Of a stretch of 64,000 bases of DNA, positions 24,301 through 33,750 are shown piece after piece (position 1 is the stretch's first letter; every line of letters starts with the position of its first letter). A model generated the notes under the pieces. It did not search any database. It had not been told where the DNA came from and saw only the letters and a list, made by a program, of their open reading frames with translations. The stretch spans positions 4,842,001-4,906,000 of the forward strand of contig OX419762.1 in the NCBI GenBank assembly GCA_948567375.1, in the 5' to 3' direction. Source of the stretch: Lunularia cruciata. Its lineage: Eukaryota > Streptophyta > Marchantiopsida > Lunulariales > Lunulariaceae. A program made the translations under genes and the position numbers.

Positions 24301-25042
24301 GAATATCAGGAAACTGAGCTGAACTAAGATTTTGGAGTCCTCGGACGTTGATTGCGCCGATTATTGGTCAGTAACCAGGTGGATGCGCCTTGATTTAGGA
24401 GAAAACTCGGAATTGAATAGTCAGGACTTATTTCTGTTTCGTTTGTTTGTCAGGAGGTGGTGGCCCCGGTCACATGCTTTCAACTGTTGTGCCCCCCCAT
24501 ATTTTGACAATAATACTTTGTCGATCAAGGTTCCAAAGCTTGCTAGAGAAGCTGCAACATCTTACCCGTTGGTGCCGTCCGTGCGAACTTAAGTCAAGAG
24601 TGCTTCACAAGTGCACGCAATTGGCCCTTTCCCCTGAATACCCGTCGGAGGCTTCCTCTCCGTCCTTCATTCAGGTTCAGAAACTGGAGTTAAGGATGTG
24701 CCGGTCCGGAACTCTATTTCAACTGCCACAGCCCCATTCTACTCTCAACTGCGGTGTAGAGGTGCTCTGCCCTTCCACATTCTGGTGATTGCAAGGAACG
24801 TGGACGGAAGCTTTTTGACAGGGGCCCCCTCATGTCAGTTCAACATAAATGAAGTTTCTCCGGTGTTCATCGTAGGTAGAGGTCGTCGATTGCCACAAGG
24901 CTACGGTTAGTGATGTTCTGTCAAAGTCCATTTTATTAGAAGCCTTAGAAAAGCAAATTGCAGACTTTGCAAATCACCAGGACGTAATTTTTTGCATCGA
25001 TCTTGTTTGGCTTGAGCTCCTGTGGACAGGACATCGACAAAT
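21339..25042. other. Intergenic region between paralogs 1 and 2, no gene recognised
   Basis: Frames up to 127 codons (21365-21748, minus) and a cluster on the plus strand at 24332-24910 were examined. None gave a domain I recognise, and the 24.3-24.9 kb pieces lie in different frames with stops. Spliced genes or diverged relics cannot be excluded. Just upstream of 25043 the sequence TTGGCTTGAGCTCCTGTG matches that upstream of the gene at 29167. Confidence 0.35.
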
Positions 25043-25720
25043 ATGAGACGCGAAGGCAGAATGCACGGTTCGTACGTCCGCTTACGAAGACATGATCCTT
25101 TTGAGTACAACGCGGGAGCTCCGCGGAAACCTACCAATGCTTCGAGAGTGTCAGGGGCTTGCCCAAACGGTAGGGTACGTTGTAGTGGTTGTTCGGATCA
25201 TCCTGTGCAGAAGGCCATGAGCAAGACCAAGGGGAAGTTCAAGATTAAGGACTTGGACATCACTATGAACCATAAGCTGCATTCATTTGTCCTGAAGAAC
25301 TCTTCTCCGCCCTCAAGACGGAATGCACACTACGCGAATTCTATTGGAATAGATCTTCTCAATGAGTCTTATGATTCCTGCAGCGACCGTTCTTTGGATG
25401 ACGATGATAGTGATGAAGAAGTGAATGAAGAGGATTACCGTCGCACTACCGAGATGATAGTCACGGTGGCGAGCTTCCTGCGTACCATGCGGACAAACGA
25501 GTTCATCTCAGGGGAACAGAATTCTGCCAACATCTCCGAGGAAGAGGTTCTTACAAATGTTTCAGAGTTGGTATCTCCTGAAGAGATCGTAGAAAATGAA
25601 GTTTTTGAAGAATTCCACAACATTGTTGAAACCGAGGATGATAGTGGTTGGTTCGGCGTGAATATTTCCGATTCCGAGCACTCTGGTGTAGATATTGATG
25701 GCTGGTATCTGGTAAGCTAG
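25043..25720 (+). CDS. Paralog 2 of the small plant protein family (Cys/His subtype)
   Basis: 225 residues from the ATG at 25043. An in-frame ATG at 25022 exists, but the downstream one aligns with the other copies and starts the conserved M-R-R-E-G-R-M-H-G-S. Order: basic N-terminus (1-16); PRKPTNASRV (27-36); C40-x6-C47-x2-C50-x2-H53-P, a possible small zinc site; KAMSKTKG; NHKLHSFVLKNSS; an Asp/Glu-rich middle; a YRRTTEMIVTVASFLRTM helix-like segment; and a D-S-G-W-F-G-V ... GVDIDGWYLVS C-terminus. Same length as paralog 4 with strong similarity throughout. The frame is intact. Function unknown. The Cys/His cluster and the Trp-containing C-terminus look like the conserved functional parts. 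Confidence 0.8.
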   Translation: MRREGRMHGSYVRLRRHDPFEYNAGAPRKPTNASRVSGACPNGRVRCSGCSDHPVQKAMSKTKGKFKIKDLDITMNHKLHSFVLKNSSPPSRRNAHYANSIGIDLLNESYDSCSDRSLDDDDSDEEVNEEDYRRTTEMIVTVASFLRTMRTNEFISGEQNSANISEEEVLTNVSELVSPEEIVENEVFEEFHNIVETEDDSGWFGVNISDSEHSGVDIDGWYLVS

Positions 25721-27335
25721 AATTGCTTTCAGGTAATGCAAAGAACAATACACTAAATGTCACGATGGAGTGGTTGGATTTGAATCTCTGTAGATATGAT
25801 GTGATCCCGAATACCTCTAGCTCAAGCACAACTCTCGGGGAGTTGAATGATCTTCCCCAGAGTCACACAAGATTCTGTTGTTTCGTCTTTTGAGTGGTAC
25901 AACCCGCTTTTGCCTGTAGAAGAAGAAGAAGACCCATGTGGGCAGCATTTTGAGACGCGGTTTATCATTCCCTGGTCGAAAATTCTCGAGAACGCTGACA
26001 ACTTGGTGGTCATCCTTGAGATGGATTCGGAGATGAACTAACCTCCATCTTTAGGTGGAGATTTGGCGACATGTAAAACCAAATAGAGGCGAAGTCTGTA
26101 AATAGATGTCAGCAATTTGATGCAACTCAAAACACAACATTAGAACTATTCATTCAAGAGTAAATCAAAAGTGAATACACGTTGTCTTTGAAGACATTTC
26201 TTTGACTCAGAATGCCAGGCATTTTACTGCTGCTTGTACAGTGGTGGAGATGGTCTATCTGAAAGTTTCTCTATATGATAACAATGCCACTTTCTAGACG
26301 TTTTGAGGTGAGGCTTCTCAACCTGTAGTAATACAGTTTAGAAACGACGTACATGGCTATGACACTTGATGTAAACGAGTTGCGTGCAGAAATCTCGTTA
26401 ACCACTTTGGAGAAGAAAAAACAATCTCAAATAGGATATATTAAAATCAGTGTGAGCAACCGCTTTTCCTTCAGTCCACAGTAGACTCTCAGCGAAATAA
26501 ACGACGAAGGGGAAAAGAGTGTAGAGACAAACGACATCATGTGGATGATGACCCAGAGAACCTTCTTCTGTCTCTGTAACAAGAGAAATACAGAGAAGTT
26601 CAAATGACAATCTCAAAGTGGAGGTGAAGTTTCAGCACATACTAAACAATAGTCCCAGATGTTCTTTGATGAACAACTTTCTTTAGTGAATAAGAAATTG
26701 GTCCATAATCATCTAGCCCATCTATTCCTGATAATGAGTGGAGGTTTTTTCCAACAAATCTCATTGAGATATGGCCCTGTAGGAAGATCCGGTTGTTTCC
26801 TCATAGTTCAAGTATTTGGCATCCAGAAGTTTGTATCGAGGTTTCGTAGTCTCATGGCGGTAGCAAATCCCTCTCAAAGAGCAAGCTTAAAACCAGCTGC
26901 TGGACGTTGCTAGGCTTCCGGTTGCACTGTAAGATGATGTATCTGTGTGAAGCATTGACGTGCACGTTCGCCGATAAACGAAACTGAATGGGAGTGATCT
27001 GACATCCTAATTTACATCCAACATAGTAACCGCAATTCAACTGGTGCTAGAATCGACATTGTTGTGATCGGACGGTTTCTGAGATAAGAAAGACATGAAA
27101 GCATTTGTAACACTTGGAGTATCTCACATGAAAATGATCTCTTGTTTCATGAAAAGAAAAACAGCGAGAAAGTATTGTGAGCACGTTATGTCGTATTAAA
27201 TGTTTGGACAGTTCTTTTTCTTTTGACAGCTTACTTTCGTGGCTTCCTTTTCTCTATATATGCTTTTCATTTGGAGCCAGAGAAAGTTATTACCGGAAAC
27301 AGTTGTAAATAATCACAGTACCACGTCCCTGTTAT
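25721..27335. other. 3' flank of paralog 2 and intergenic sequence
   Basis: 25788-25900 shows similarity to 29949-30060 downstream of paralog 4 (shared CTGTAGATATG, GCTCAAGCA, a TTCCC-CCAG block), so the duplication includes 3' flank. A 64-codon frame (25847-26041, Glu-rich) is not clearly a gene. Nothing else recognised. Confidence 0.45.
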
Positions 27336-27933
27336 CTGCATTGTAGTTGTTGGCTCTTTACCTTCTACTTGGGGAGGTTACAAGGCATCCACACACTTTG
27401 TGATGATGTCTTCTAACCTCGGGCGATTGGAAAGGATCTGGAATCGGAAGACAAAACTTGAATTCTGTGCTCACCGAAAGCAGATACTATCCAAGAGTTA
27501 CGGGGTGGTGACAGCATCGCCATGCCCACTATCTTTGGTACTCCAATAAAGCATCACGTCACAGTCGATAATTCAACTTTTGGGAGTTAGTTTCAATCGA
27601 TGAAAACCTAATCGCCACAGCCAACAAAGATTTGTTCTGTATTGTAATTGTTGGCTGTTTGCCTGATTGGAAGAAGGAATCCACGCACGTTGTAATGATG
27701 TCTTCTAACCTCGGGCAATCGGGAAGGATCCGGAATCGGAAGACAAAACTTGAATTCTCTGCTCACCGAAAGCAGATACCATCCAAGATTTCCAGGGTGG
27801 TGACAGCATCACCGATGGCCACTATCGTTGGTAGTTCAATAAAGCATCACGTCACCGTCCATGATCCAAATTTTGGGAGTTAGTTTCAATCTATAAAAAC
27901 TCAATCGCTACAGCCCACAAAGATCTGTTCAGC
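27336..27933. repeat. ~0.3-kb tandem duplication beside paralog 3
   Basis: 27336-27639 and 27640-27933 are direct repeats with a period of 292-301 bp. Shared blocks include GATGTCTTCTAACCTCGGG, GAAGACAAAACTTGAATTCT, GCTCACCGAAAGCAGATAC, AATAAAGCATCACGTCAC and TTTTGGGAGTTAGTTTCAATC. A third fragment with the same GACAAA..CTTGA/GCTCACCGA.AGCAGA core is at 32014-32065. No coding frame is kept between copies. The second unit ends in the former 3' end of paralog 3. Confidence 0.85.
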
Positions 27934-28471
27934 AGCTATGGATCCCGTAATCTGCCAGTTACCATCACTGTCGCTGCTCTCGAGCTCGCCCGCAACATCT
28001 TCTTTGGTTGGAATCTCATTGACTGGCTGGCAGGCGCAATTTCCGAACAGTACGAATGAAAATTTCGATCGGAAACTCCTGCACGGAAGAGTAAGAGTAA
28101 TCTCTGAGATCTTCAAGACCGACCTGATCTTCTATTACTTCCACCTTCGACACTATCGTCGGAGATCCATCAACTTGACCGGTGGATTCCGACTCTAAAC
28201 CTTGCGTAGAGTCGCAGATGCGCCACTCATTCAGCAAATGGTTCGTGAAAACGTCGAAATGTTTCGCTTTGGAAACTCCTGTGGTTTTGGCTAATGACTT
28301 CTTCGTAGGGAGCTCCTTACATCTTCGCGAGCATATGCCATTGCGTATCTTATTCCGCCGGCCGGACATCTTGGAATGATTGTTAGGCTGATTCGGCGAT
28401 CTGATCCCCTCTGGTGGGTCATTTCTGCGTAACCTTATGGCGGATCCGTGCATTCGACCCTCACGGCGCAT
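27901..28471 (-). pseudogene. Paralog 3, C-terminally frameshifted
   Basis: From the ATG at 28471 the frame runs 151 codons to a TGA at 28016-28018. The N-terminus is typical (M-R-R-E-G-R-M-H-G-S-A-I-R-L-R-R), followed by QPNNHSK, KTTGVSKAK and NHLLNEWRICDS. These place it with paralog 1 rather than 2 and 4. The open frame ends just after IFIRTVRKLRLP, where paralog 1 continues with an acidic tail. In another minus frame at 28025-27901 a stretch with ELESSDSDGNW matches that tail, so a small indel near 28025-28040 has shifted the frame. After it the tail diverges and lacks the W-Y-x-V-S ending. It may be a pseudogene or make a short form. Confidence 0.65.
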
Positions 28472-29166
28472 CCTCCAGATTCAAGACTGAAGCAACATCA
28501 ACGACGTCAGGATCACACTCAGTTGCAACTCACATTATGCATCCCACCATTAAGAAGAGAAAGAAGAAGAGCAATCTCTGTCTTCACCTAGAAAGAGCTC
28601 TATCTATGATCACGATAGACTTCTTTCTATCTGCTTGACGTACGTTACACGTTTATGACTACTAGCATAGAATCCGTTTCAATTCTGACTGATGATGGAT
28701 TGACCGATCAAGTTTTTCTCGATCGGATAAGCGGGTGTACCTCTGTGAAACGTCCGGGAAATACATTCACGGCCGATTCAGACTTCTACCTGACAAACCG
28801 CGTACATACGACAACCGCGGCGATCTACTCAGTTTGGAGTGTGCAACAAGCAAGGAACTCGATGAGGAATATTCCGTGAAGTGTAGCGCAAGGAAGGTCA
28901 ACACAATGTTCATTGTATAAGTTCCTTCCTTGATTTGAAGTTCCTCAAACACTCATTGATTCAAACTCTTCACCTTGCGTTACTGTCTTTTTGCTCAGTT
29001 TCATCTTAGATCTCCAGTTTGTAAATTCTGCGGGGCTTGCTTGCACAGTCCCCAAAAGCCTGTGGAAGTATATAGAGTTCACCCAGGTTTGATTAGCTTG
29101 AGCAGAGAAAGATTTGATTTGCTTGAGCTTCTGTGCATAGAAAGTAGAAATTGACAGCTGCAAAAG
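28472..29166. other. Head-to-head spacer between paralogs 3 (-) and 4 (+)
   Basis: A 695-bp divergent intergenic region containing the 5' regions of both genes. A TATATAG motif lies at about 29070, some 95 bp upstream of the ATG of paralog 4. TTTGCTTGAGCTTCTGTG (29118-29135) matches the upstream region of paralog 2. It could act as a shared promoter region. Confidence 0.4.
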
Positions 29167-29844
29167 ATGAGGCGCGAAGGGAGAGTTCACGGTTCGCATG
29201 TTCGATTACGCAGGCAAGATGCTCTTGAGTACAATAGGGCACCTCCGCGCAGGCCTACCAACGCTTCGAGAGTGACAGGGGCTTGCCTGAACAATAGGGT
29301 ACGTTGTAATGGATGTTCGGCTCATCCTGTGCAGAAGGCCATGTGCAAGAGCAAGTCGAACTTCAAGAGAAAGGATCAAGACTTCACTGCGAATCATAAG
29401 CTAACTCAATTTGTGCTGAGAAACTCTTCACCGTTTCAACCCCGGAGACGCAATGCCTACTACGTTTACGAGAGTTCTACCGTGGACTCTGGATCGGATC
29501 TTCTGAATGAGTACTATGATTGCTGTAGCGACCGTGCTATTGATCATGAGAATTATGCTGATAGAACGGATGACGAAGATACAGAGGAATATCGTCGCCC
29601 TTCCGAGATGATAGTTACGATTGCGAGCTTCTTGGCTACCTTAAGTACAAATGATTTGATCTCGGAGGAAGAAACTCCAGCTAACATTCCAGAGGTTTCT
29701 TGCGAAGAAACCTTTGATGAGGAAGACACTGACGAGTCCAGCAATACGATTGAAACTGAAGATGACAGGAGCTGGTACGGCGTCGATGTTTCTGGTTCCG
29801 GGCTCTCTGGCGTGGATGTTGATGGTTGGTATCTGGTGAGCTAG
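29167..29844 (+). CDS. Paralog 4 of the small plant protein family (Cys/His subtype)
   Basis: 225 residues, the same length as paralog 2, intact. Order: M-R-R-E-G-R-V-H-G-S (1-10); basic to residue 16; RRPTNASRV (28-36); C40-x6-C47-x2-C50-x2-H53-P; KAMCKSKSNFKRKD; NHKLTQFVLRNSS; a Tyr/Asp-rich middle; an EYRRPSEMIVTIASFL segment; and D-R-S-W-Y-G-V then GVDVDGWYLVS. Compared with paralog 2 the two ends and the Cys/His block are nearly constant, while the acidic middle varies. 5' and 3' flanks also match paralog 2. Cellular role unknown. It diverges from the inactive-looking paralog 3 by 695 bp. Confidence 0.8.
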   Translation: MRREGRVHGSHVRLRRQDALEYNRAPPRRPTNASRVTGACLNNRVRCNGCSAHPVQKAMCKSKSNFKRKDQDFTANHKLTQFVLRNSSPFQPRRRNAYYVYESSTVDSGSDLLNEYYDCCSDRAIDHENYADRTDDEDTEEYRRPSEMIVTIASFLATLSTNDLISEEETPANIPEVSCEETFDEEDTDESSNTIETEDDRSWYGVDVSGSGLSGVDVDGWYLVS

Positions 29845-32368
29845 AAGTGGTTTCAGCTGATACATCGACGAATCCTTTTATTGCAGATTATGTACGACGT
29901 CGCTCGTCCATTTGGATGGATGTTGGTGACAAAGTTGTGCTTGGGCATCTGTAGATATGGACTGGGTTTAGGTTTCGATATGCTCAAGCAAAATTGTCAG
30001 CGAGCTCATACACTTCCCTCCAGTTACACACACGTACGTTGTTGGGTCATTGAAGTGGAAACATCTGGTCAGCAGCACCATGCAATGCAGTATCTATTGC
30101 TGCTCGAGACAGCTGAGGAATTTGACTACTTAATGGTGGAGTCAAAGAACCGAATTCACTGACCATCGACTTCAGATAGAGCTTCCAGTTAGAGGTCCAA
30201 TGACATTTGATCAGTGAAAGCAAAAACTTTGCAACAGACTTCTCCGAATATTGATGAAGCTCAAAGGAATTCTCAGGAAATAGGCACCTCCATAAAGATG
30301 AAATTGGAGTTTACTTTGCCGAGTGCTAAGCATGTGGACTAGGCGAGGTGATCCCTGAAGAGAAATTTCTTCATTCTGTACAAGAAAAATAATAATGGCA
30401 GAGGGTCTCAACCTCTACAAAGTTCACGGGCAGATTCTCGGTGCTGCAAGTGCGTTGTGTGTCTGGAAGAAAGATATGCATGATCTCTCAAACAGGAATC
30501 GAGACGAAATTCCAACTCTGTTTCAGTAGTATGGGTAATCTAGAATTTGAATTGCCTGAAAGCATTTGATCACAAAACTCGTACTGGCACAAACCACTCA
30601 TTCCACGATTGACCACCAAGAGATTTGCAACATAAAATGTATGGCAAAACCATCTGTGTTGATTTGAAATTGTTGATGAATAGGAACGTATTTATATACA
30701 ATCTGAGAGGAGAAAGACAGATGCAGTTTAACCGCACCATCTACGCGCGTCTTAAAACTTAATCATAGATCATAACATTGTGCTGTATCCTAGTCACAGG
30801 GAGAGACCATGTACTATGTCTAGATTTTGAGAATGCGACAAAGGTCAAGACGAAAAAGATGAAACTGGAGGACGAACGACTAACTACAGGTAAATATGAG
30901 CAGATTACATTAGAGTGGAAGAGGAGATAAGCAACAAATGCGTTTTATTGAAGTGGGTTCTAAGAAAGAATAGCCTACAATTGCTCTGTTCTTCTGCCGG
31001 TGTCACCAATCCGTCTCTTCAATGACATCTGCTGTGTTGCAACTACGAGTGTTGTTATCTCTGTTGCTATCCGCATTATGAATAGAATGTAGGCGATTAG
31101 GTTATACTCTGGCAGAGATGGTATAAGAAGATCCCCTGAAACTATTTATCGGTTTCATGAGGTCGGCTACCAGGATCTCAGGCTTCAGACTGACTCCAAC
31201 CCCACTGCAGTTCATCGTGGACGGGTAAGGCAAATCCCCTACATCGCACCCATCTCAATATCTCAGCTCATCTGCCAGGGCGTATAGGAATTTATTTTGG
31301 GATCCGATATCTCATGCAGAAAGTAGTCGCGGTATATAGACTCTTCGATAAATGGTTTTCCAATTCCTCTTATCTCTCCTCAACTCTACCTTCAAATTGA
31401 GGAAGTTCTTCGCACATCGCAAAGCTTTGCGGCCCGGAAGCTGTGGTAGTTCGTAGTTCGTAGTCCCAAAGCTGCGCTAAGTGCGAAGAGCTTCTACTCT
31501 TCCCGGTGTTGCTCTTGAGTTTCTGGGCCATCCTACCCGCTTGGTCGCTCCACGCTTTTCACAAAACTGAAGTTCAGTGATTCAAAATTGTAATTGTGAG
31601 CGTCGGAGCGTCGGAGCGTGGAGCCCTCATCGACCGCTCAACGCTCTTCGCGAGATCTTTTTGAAGCTTCAAATCTTCAAATCGTTCTTCACTGCCTAGA
31701 TATTGTGGCAACTAAGAGCACCCTGCAGTCCATCAGCACAATGGATCTCCCTTGAGATTCAGGCTCTTTTAGCATCCTCCTGCTCAGTTCCATCACAACT
31801 CCTCGTGCCCGCATCTGCTATTGCACTGTAAGATGCTCACGCGATCTCGATGTTGATTGAAACGAGATTGTTAGTCGCTGAGATTCAGGGGTTCCATACC
31901 CGATGAACAGACCTCTGAGAAGTTATTAAACCTATCAGTACACCAAAATGTGGAACTGTTTGGGATGCATGCGGGTATGACGACATAATATTCTCCGCCG
32001 TAGAACTTTCTTCCTGACAAACCTGATTTTTTGCTCACCGACAGCAGACACCGTTCAGGATTTCTCACAGTATCCTCGATGATACAATCTAAAGTAACTA
32101 TGCGACTAAGGTATTGCCAGATAATATCCACGGGATGCCATAGCCAATTTGCCGAGAATTTATGTACCTCTAACTCGTCCGCTTAGATCTCGTCTGGGGT
32201 GCCGGATTTACAATAGTGTCGGCTATTGTCATTATTGGCGTAACCACACCGTATTCATGTAGATGGAGATGAATGTGTAAATCTTATTCATCTTGGCATG
32301 GACTACATGGAGCATAACATCTATACATATGTTACATTCTCTCTTTATGGATTATCCTTAATGTTACC
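29845..32368. other. 3' flank of paralog 4 and intergenic sequence
   Basis: 29949-30060 shows similarity to the 3' flank of paralog 2. A 93-codon frame (29881-30162) crosses this flank and is not preserved in paralog 2's copy, so I do not call it a gene. Around 31547-31624 there is a 10-bp inverted repeat (GCTCCACGCT / AGCGTGGAGC) and short direct repeats (GCGTCGGA). The rest is unidentified. Confidence 0.4.
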
Positions 32369-32442
32369 CTTTTTTCTCTCCCTTGTAGGGCTTGATGGGT
32401 CTTCTCATCCTTCATTTTTCCTTCGCGGTCGTCTTTTTCCTC
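32369..32442 (+). repeat. Dispersed ~70-bp motif, copy 1
   Basis: A T-run followed by CTCTCCCTTGTAGGGCTTG, a GATGGGTCTTCTCATCC stretch and a CTTCGCGGTCG end. Recurs at 33381 and 35887 in the same orientation. Confidence 0.7.
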
Positions 32443-32586
32443 TTAATGGATTATAACATGTCAGAATATGCTATACTTTTTCTTAGCTGACTAGTCTATT
32501 CCTCGGGTCATTGGAATACATCTTTGTTCTTGATCCACTAAGGTTACATACACTTGGATCTTAGCTTGTCATGCATTAGGGTATTC

Positions 32587-32637
32587 TGGCTTGCACTAGT
32601 AGCGGGCTTGCACTAGTCGCTGGCTTGCACTAGTTCG
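32587..32637. repeat. 17-bp tandem repeat, three units
   Basis: Three consecutive units of TGGCTTGCACTAGTAGC with small changes, at 32587, 32604 and 32621. Confidence 0.9.
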
Positions 32638-33380
32638 TTGTCTCTAGAGTGATGAGATTCTACCTAGGTTTAGTCCACCCGTCTATATCTTCATTATTCA
32701 CTTGTGTGTGTGGCTCTACACTAGAGGCAATAGTGGTCTATATGATGTGGTGTCCTAAAGGAAGATAGAGGATAGTTACCCATGCTGCAATCAGGGATAT
32801 AATGATAAGAAAAAATGGATACCTTACTTGGAAAGAATGTTAATTGTTAGGAAAGAGCGTTTATATTTGTTGTAAACAACAAATGTCAAAGCAAATTTAT
32901 ACTTGGTTTGAGATGATTAGATGATAGTCTTGAACGTTGTGACTACAGACCTTATGCATGATGTTATTTTGAAGAGAGTGATTTTTAATTCTCCTAGATG
33001 GATAGTGAGCAGAGTAGTAACAAGCACGGTCTCCAAGTATAGGGTATACACTAAGGTCACCTCCTTTAGCCTTGGAGTTATATGGAGCAATGGACATGGT
33101 ATTCTATACATTTGTTAAAGAGTGCAAGGGAGCTTATCATATTAGACGCTAAGGGTACTATTTTCACTCTCATACTTTGTAATATATTTTGGATTGCATG
33201 TGTCCATGGCTCTATGGTGAACATTGGCTGATGCAATCCATAGAAGAGCAATTACTCTAGGTGATGCTTCTTTGGATATTACAATAGTTTATAGACCTTA
33301 CAATTTGCATAGTTAGTATATTTTAAGTGTAATAGGGTAGATTTCTCATTTCTAAACTGTTGAGACCTAGCACCATTCTA
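32638..33380. other. Unassigned
   Basis: Short overlapping frames on both strands at 32897-33118 without recognisable domains. No gene supported. Confidence 0.4.
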
Positions 33381-33438
33381 TCTTTTTTTTCTCTCCCTTG
33401 TGTGGATTGATAGGGTCTTCCCCTCCTTCTTGTGTTCT
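33381..33438 (+). repeat. Dispersed ~70-bp motif, copy 2
   Basis: A T-run then CTCTCCCTTGTGTGGATTG, TAGGGTCTTCCCCTCCTTC. Truncated relative to the copies at 32369 and 35887, which also carry a GCGGTCG end. Confidence 0.6.
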
Positions 33439-33463
33439 ATATGAAAAAAGAAGATCTTATTCA

Positions 33464-33750
33464 TCTTATTTATGGAGATGAAACTCGTCACCTACATTTG
33501 GGCATGTCGTCGACCAACTCAAATGTGGGCATGATACTGAAAGGCTCGAGAAATCAATATTCAGCTCCATGGCTTCTTGGACGTGGAAGAGTTCTGCCGT
33601 CAAGAATATCTTATTCATGTAGATGAAACTCGTCACCTACATTTGGGCATGTCGTCGACCTACTCAAACGTGGGCATGATACTGAAAGGCTCGAGAATTA
33701 ATATTCAGCTCCTTAGCTTCTTGGACGTGGACGAGTTCTGCCGTCAATAA
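33464..33750. repeat. 144-bp tandem duplication
   Basis: 33464-33607 and 33608-33750 are direct repeats with few differences. Shared blocks include GATGAAACTCGTCACCTACA, TTTGGGCATGTCGTCGACC, GGGCATGATACTGAAAGGCT and GAGTTCTGCCGTCAA. A 64-codon frame in the first copy is not kept in the second. Confidence 0.9.

Noticed and set aside
24332-24910. Cluster of plus-strand frames that might be a secreted enzyme or expansin-like gene
   Set aside because: Frames change phase, contain stops and show no catalytic or structural motif. No family could be supported.
29881-30162. 93-codon frame after paralog 4 as an independent gene
   Set aside because: The similar flank after paralog 2 does not keep the frame. 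Better explained as duplicated 3' flank.
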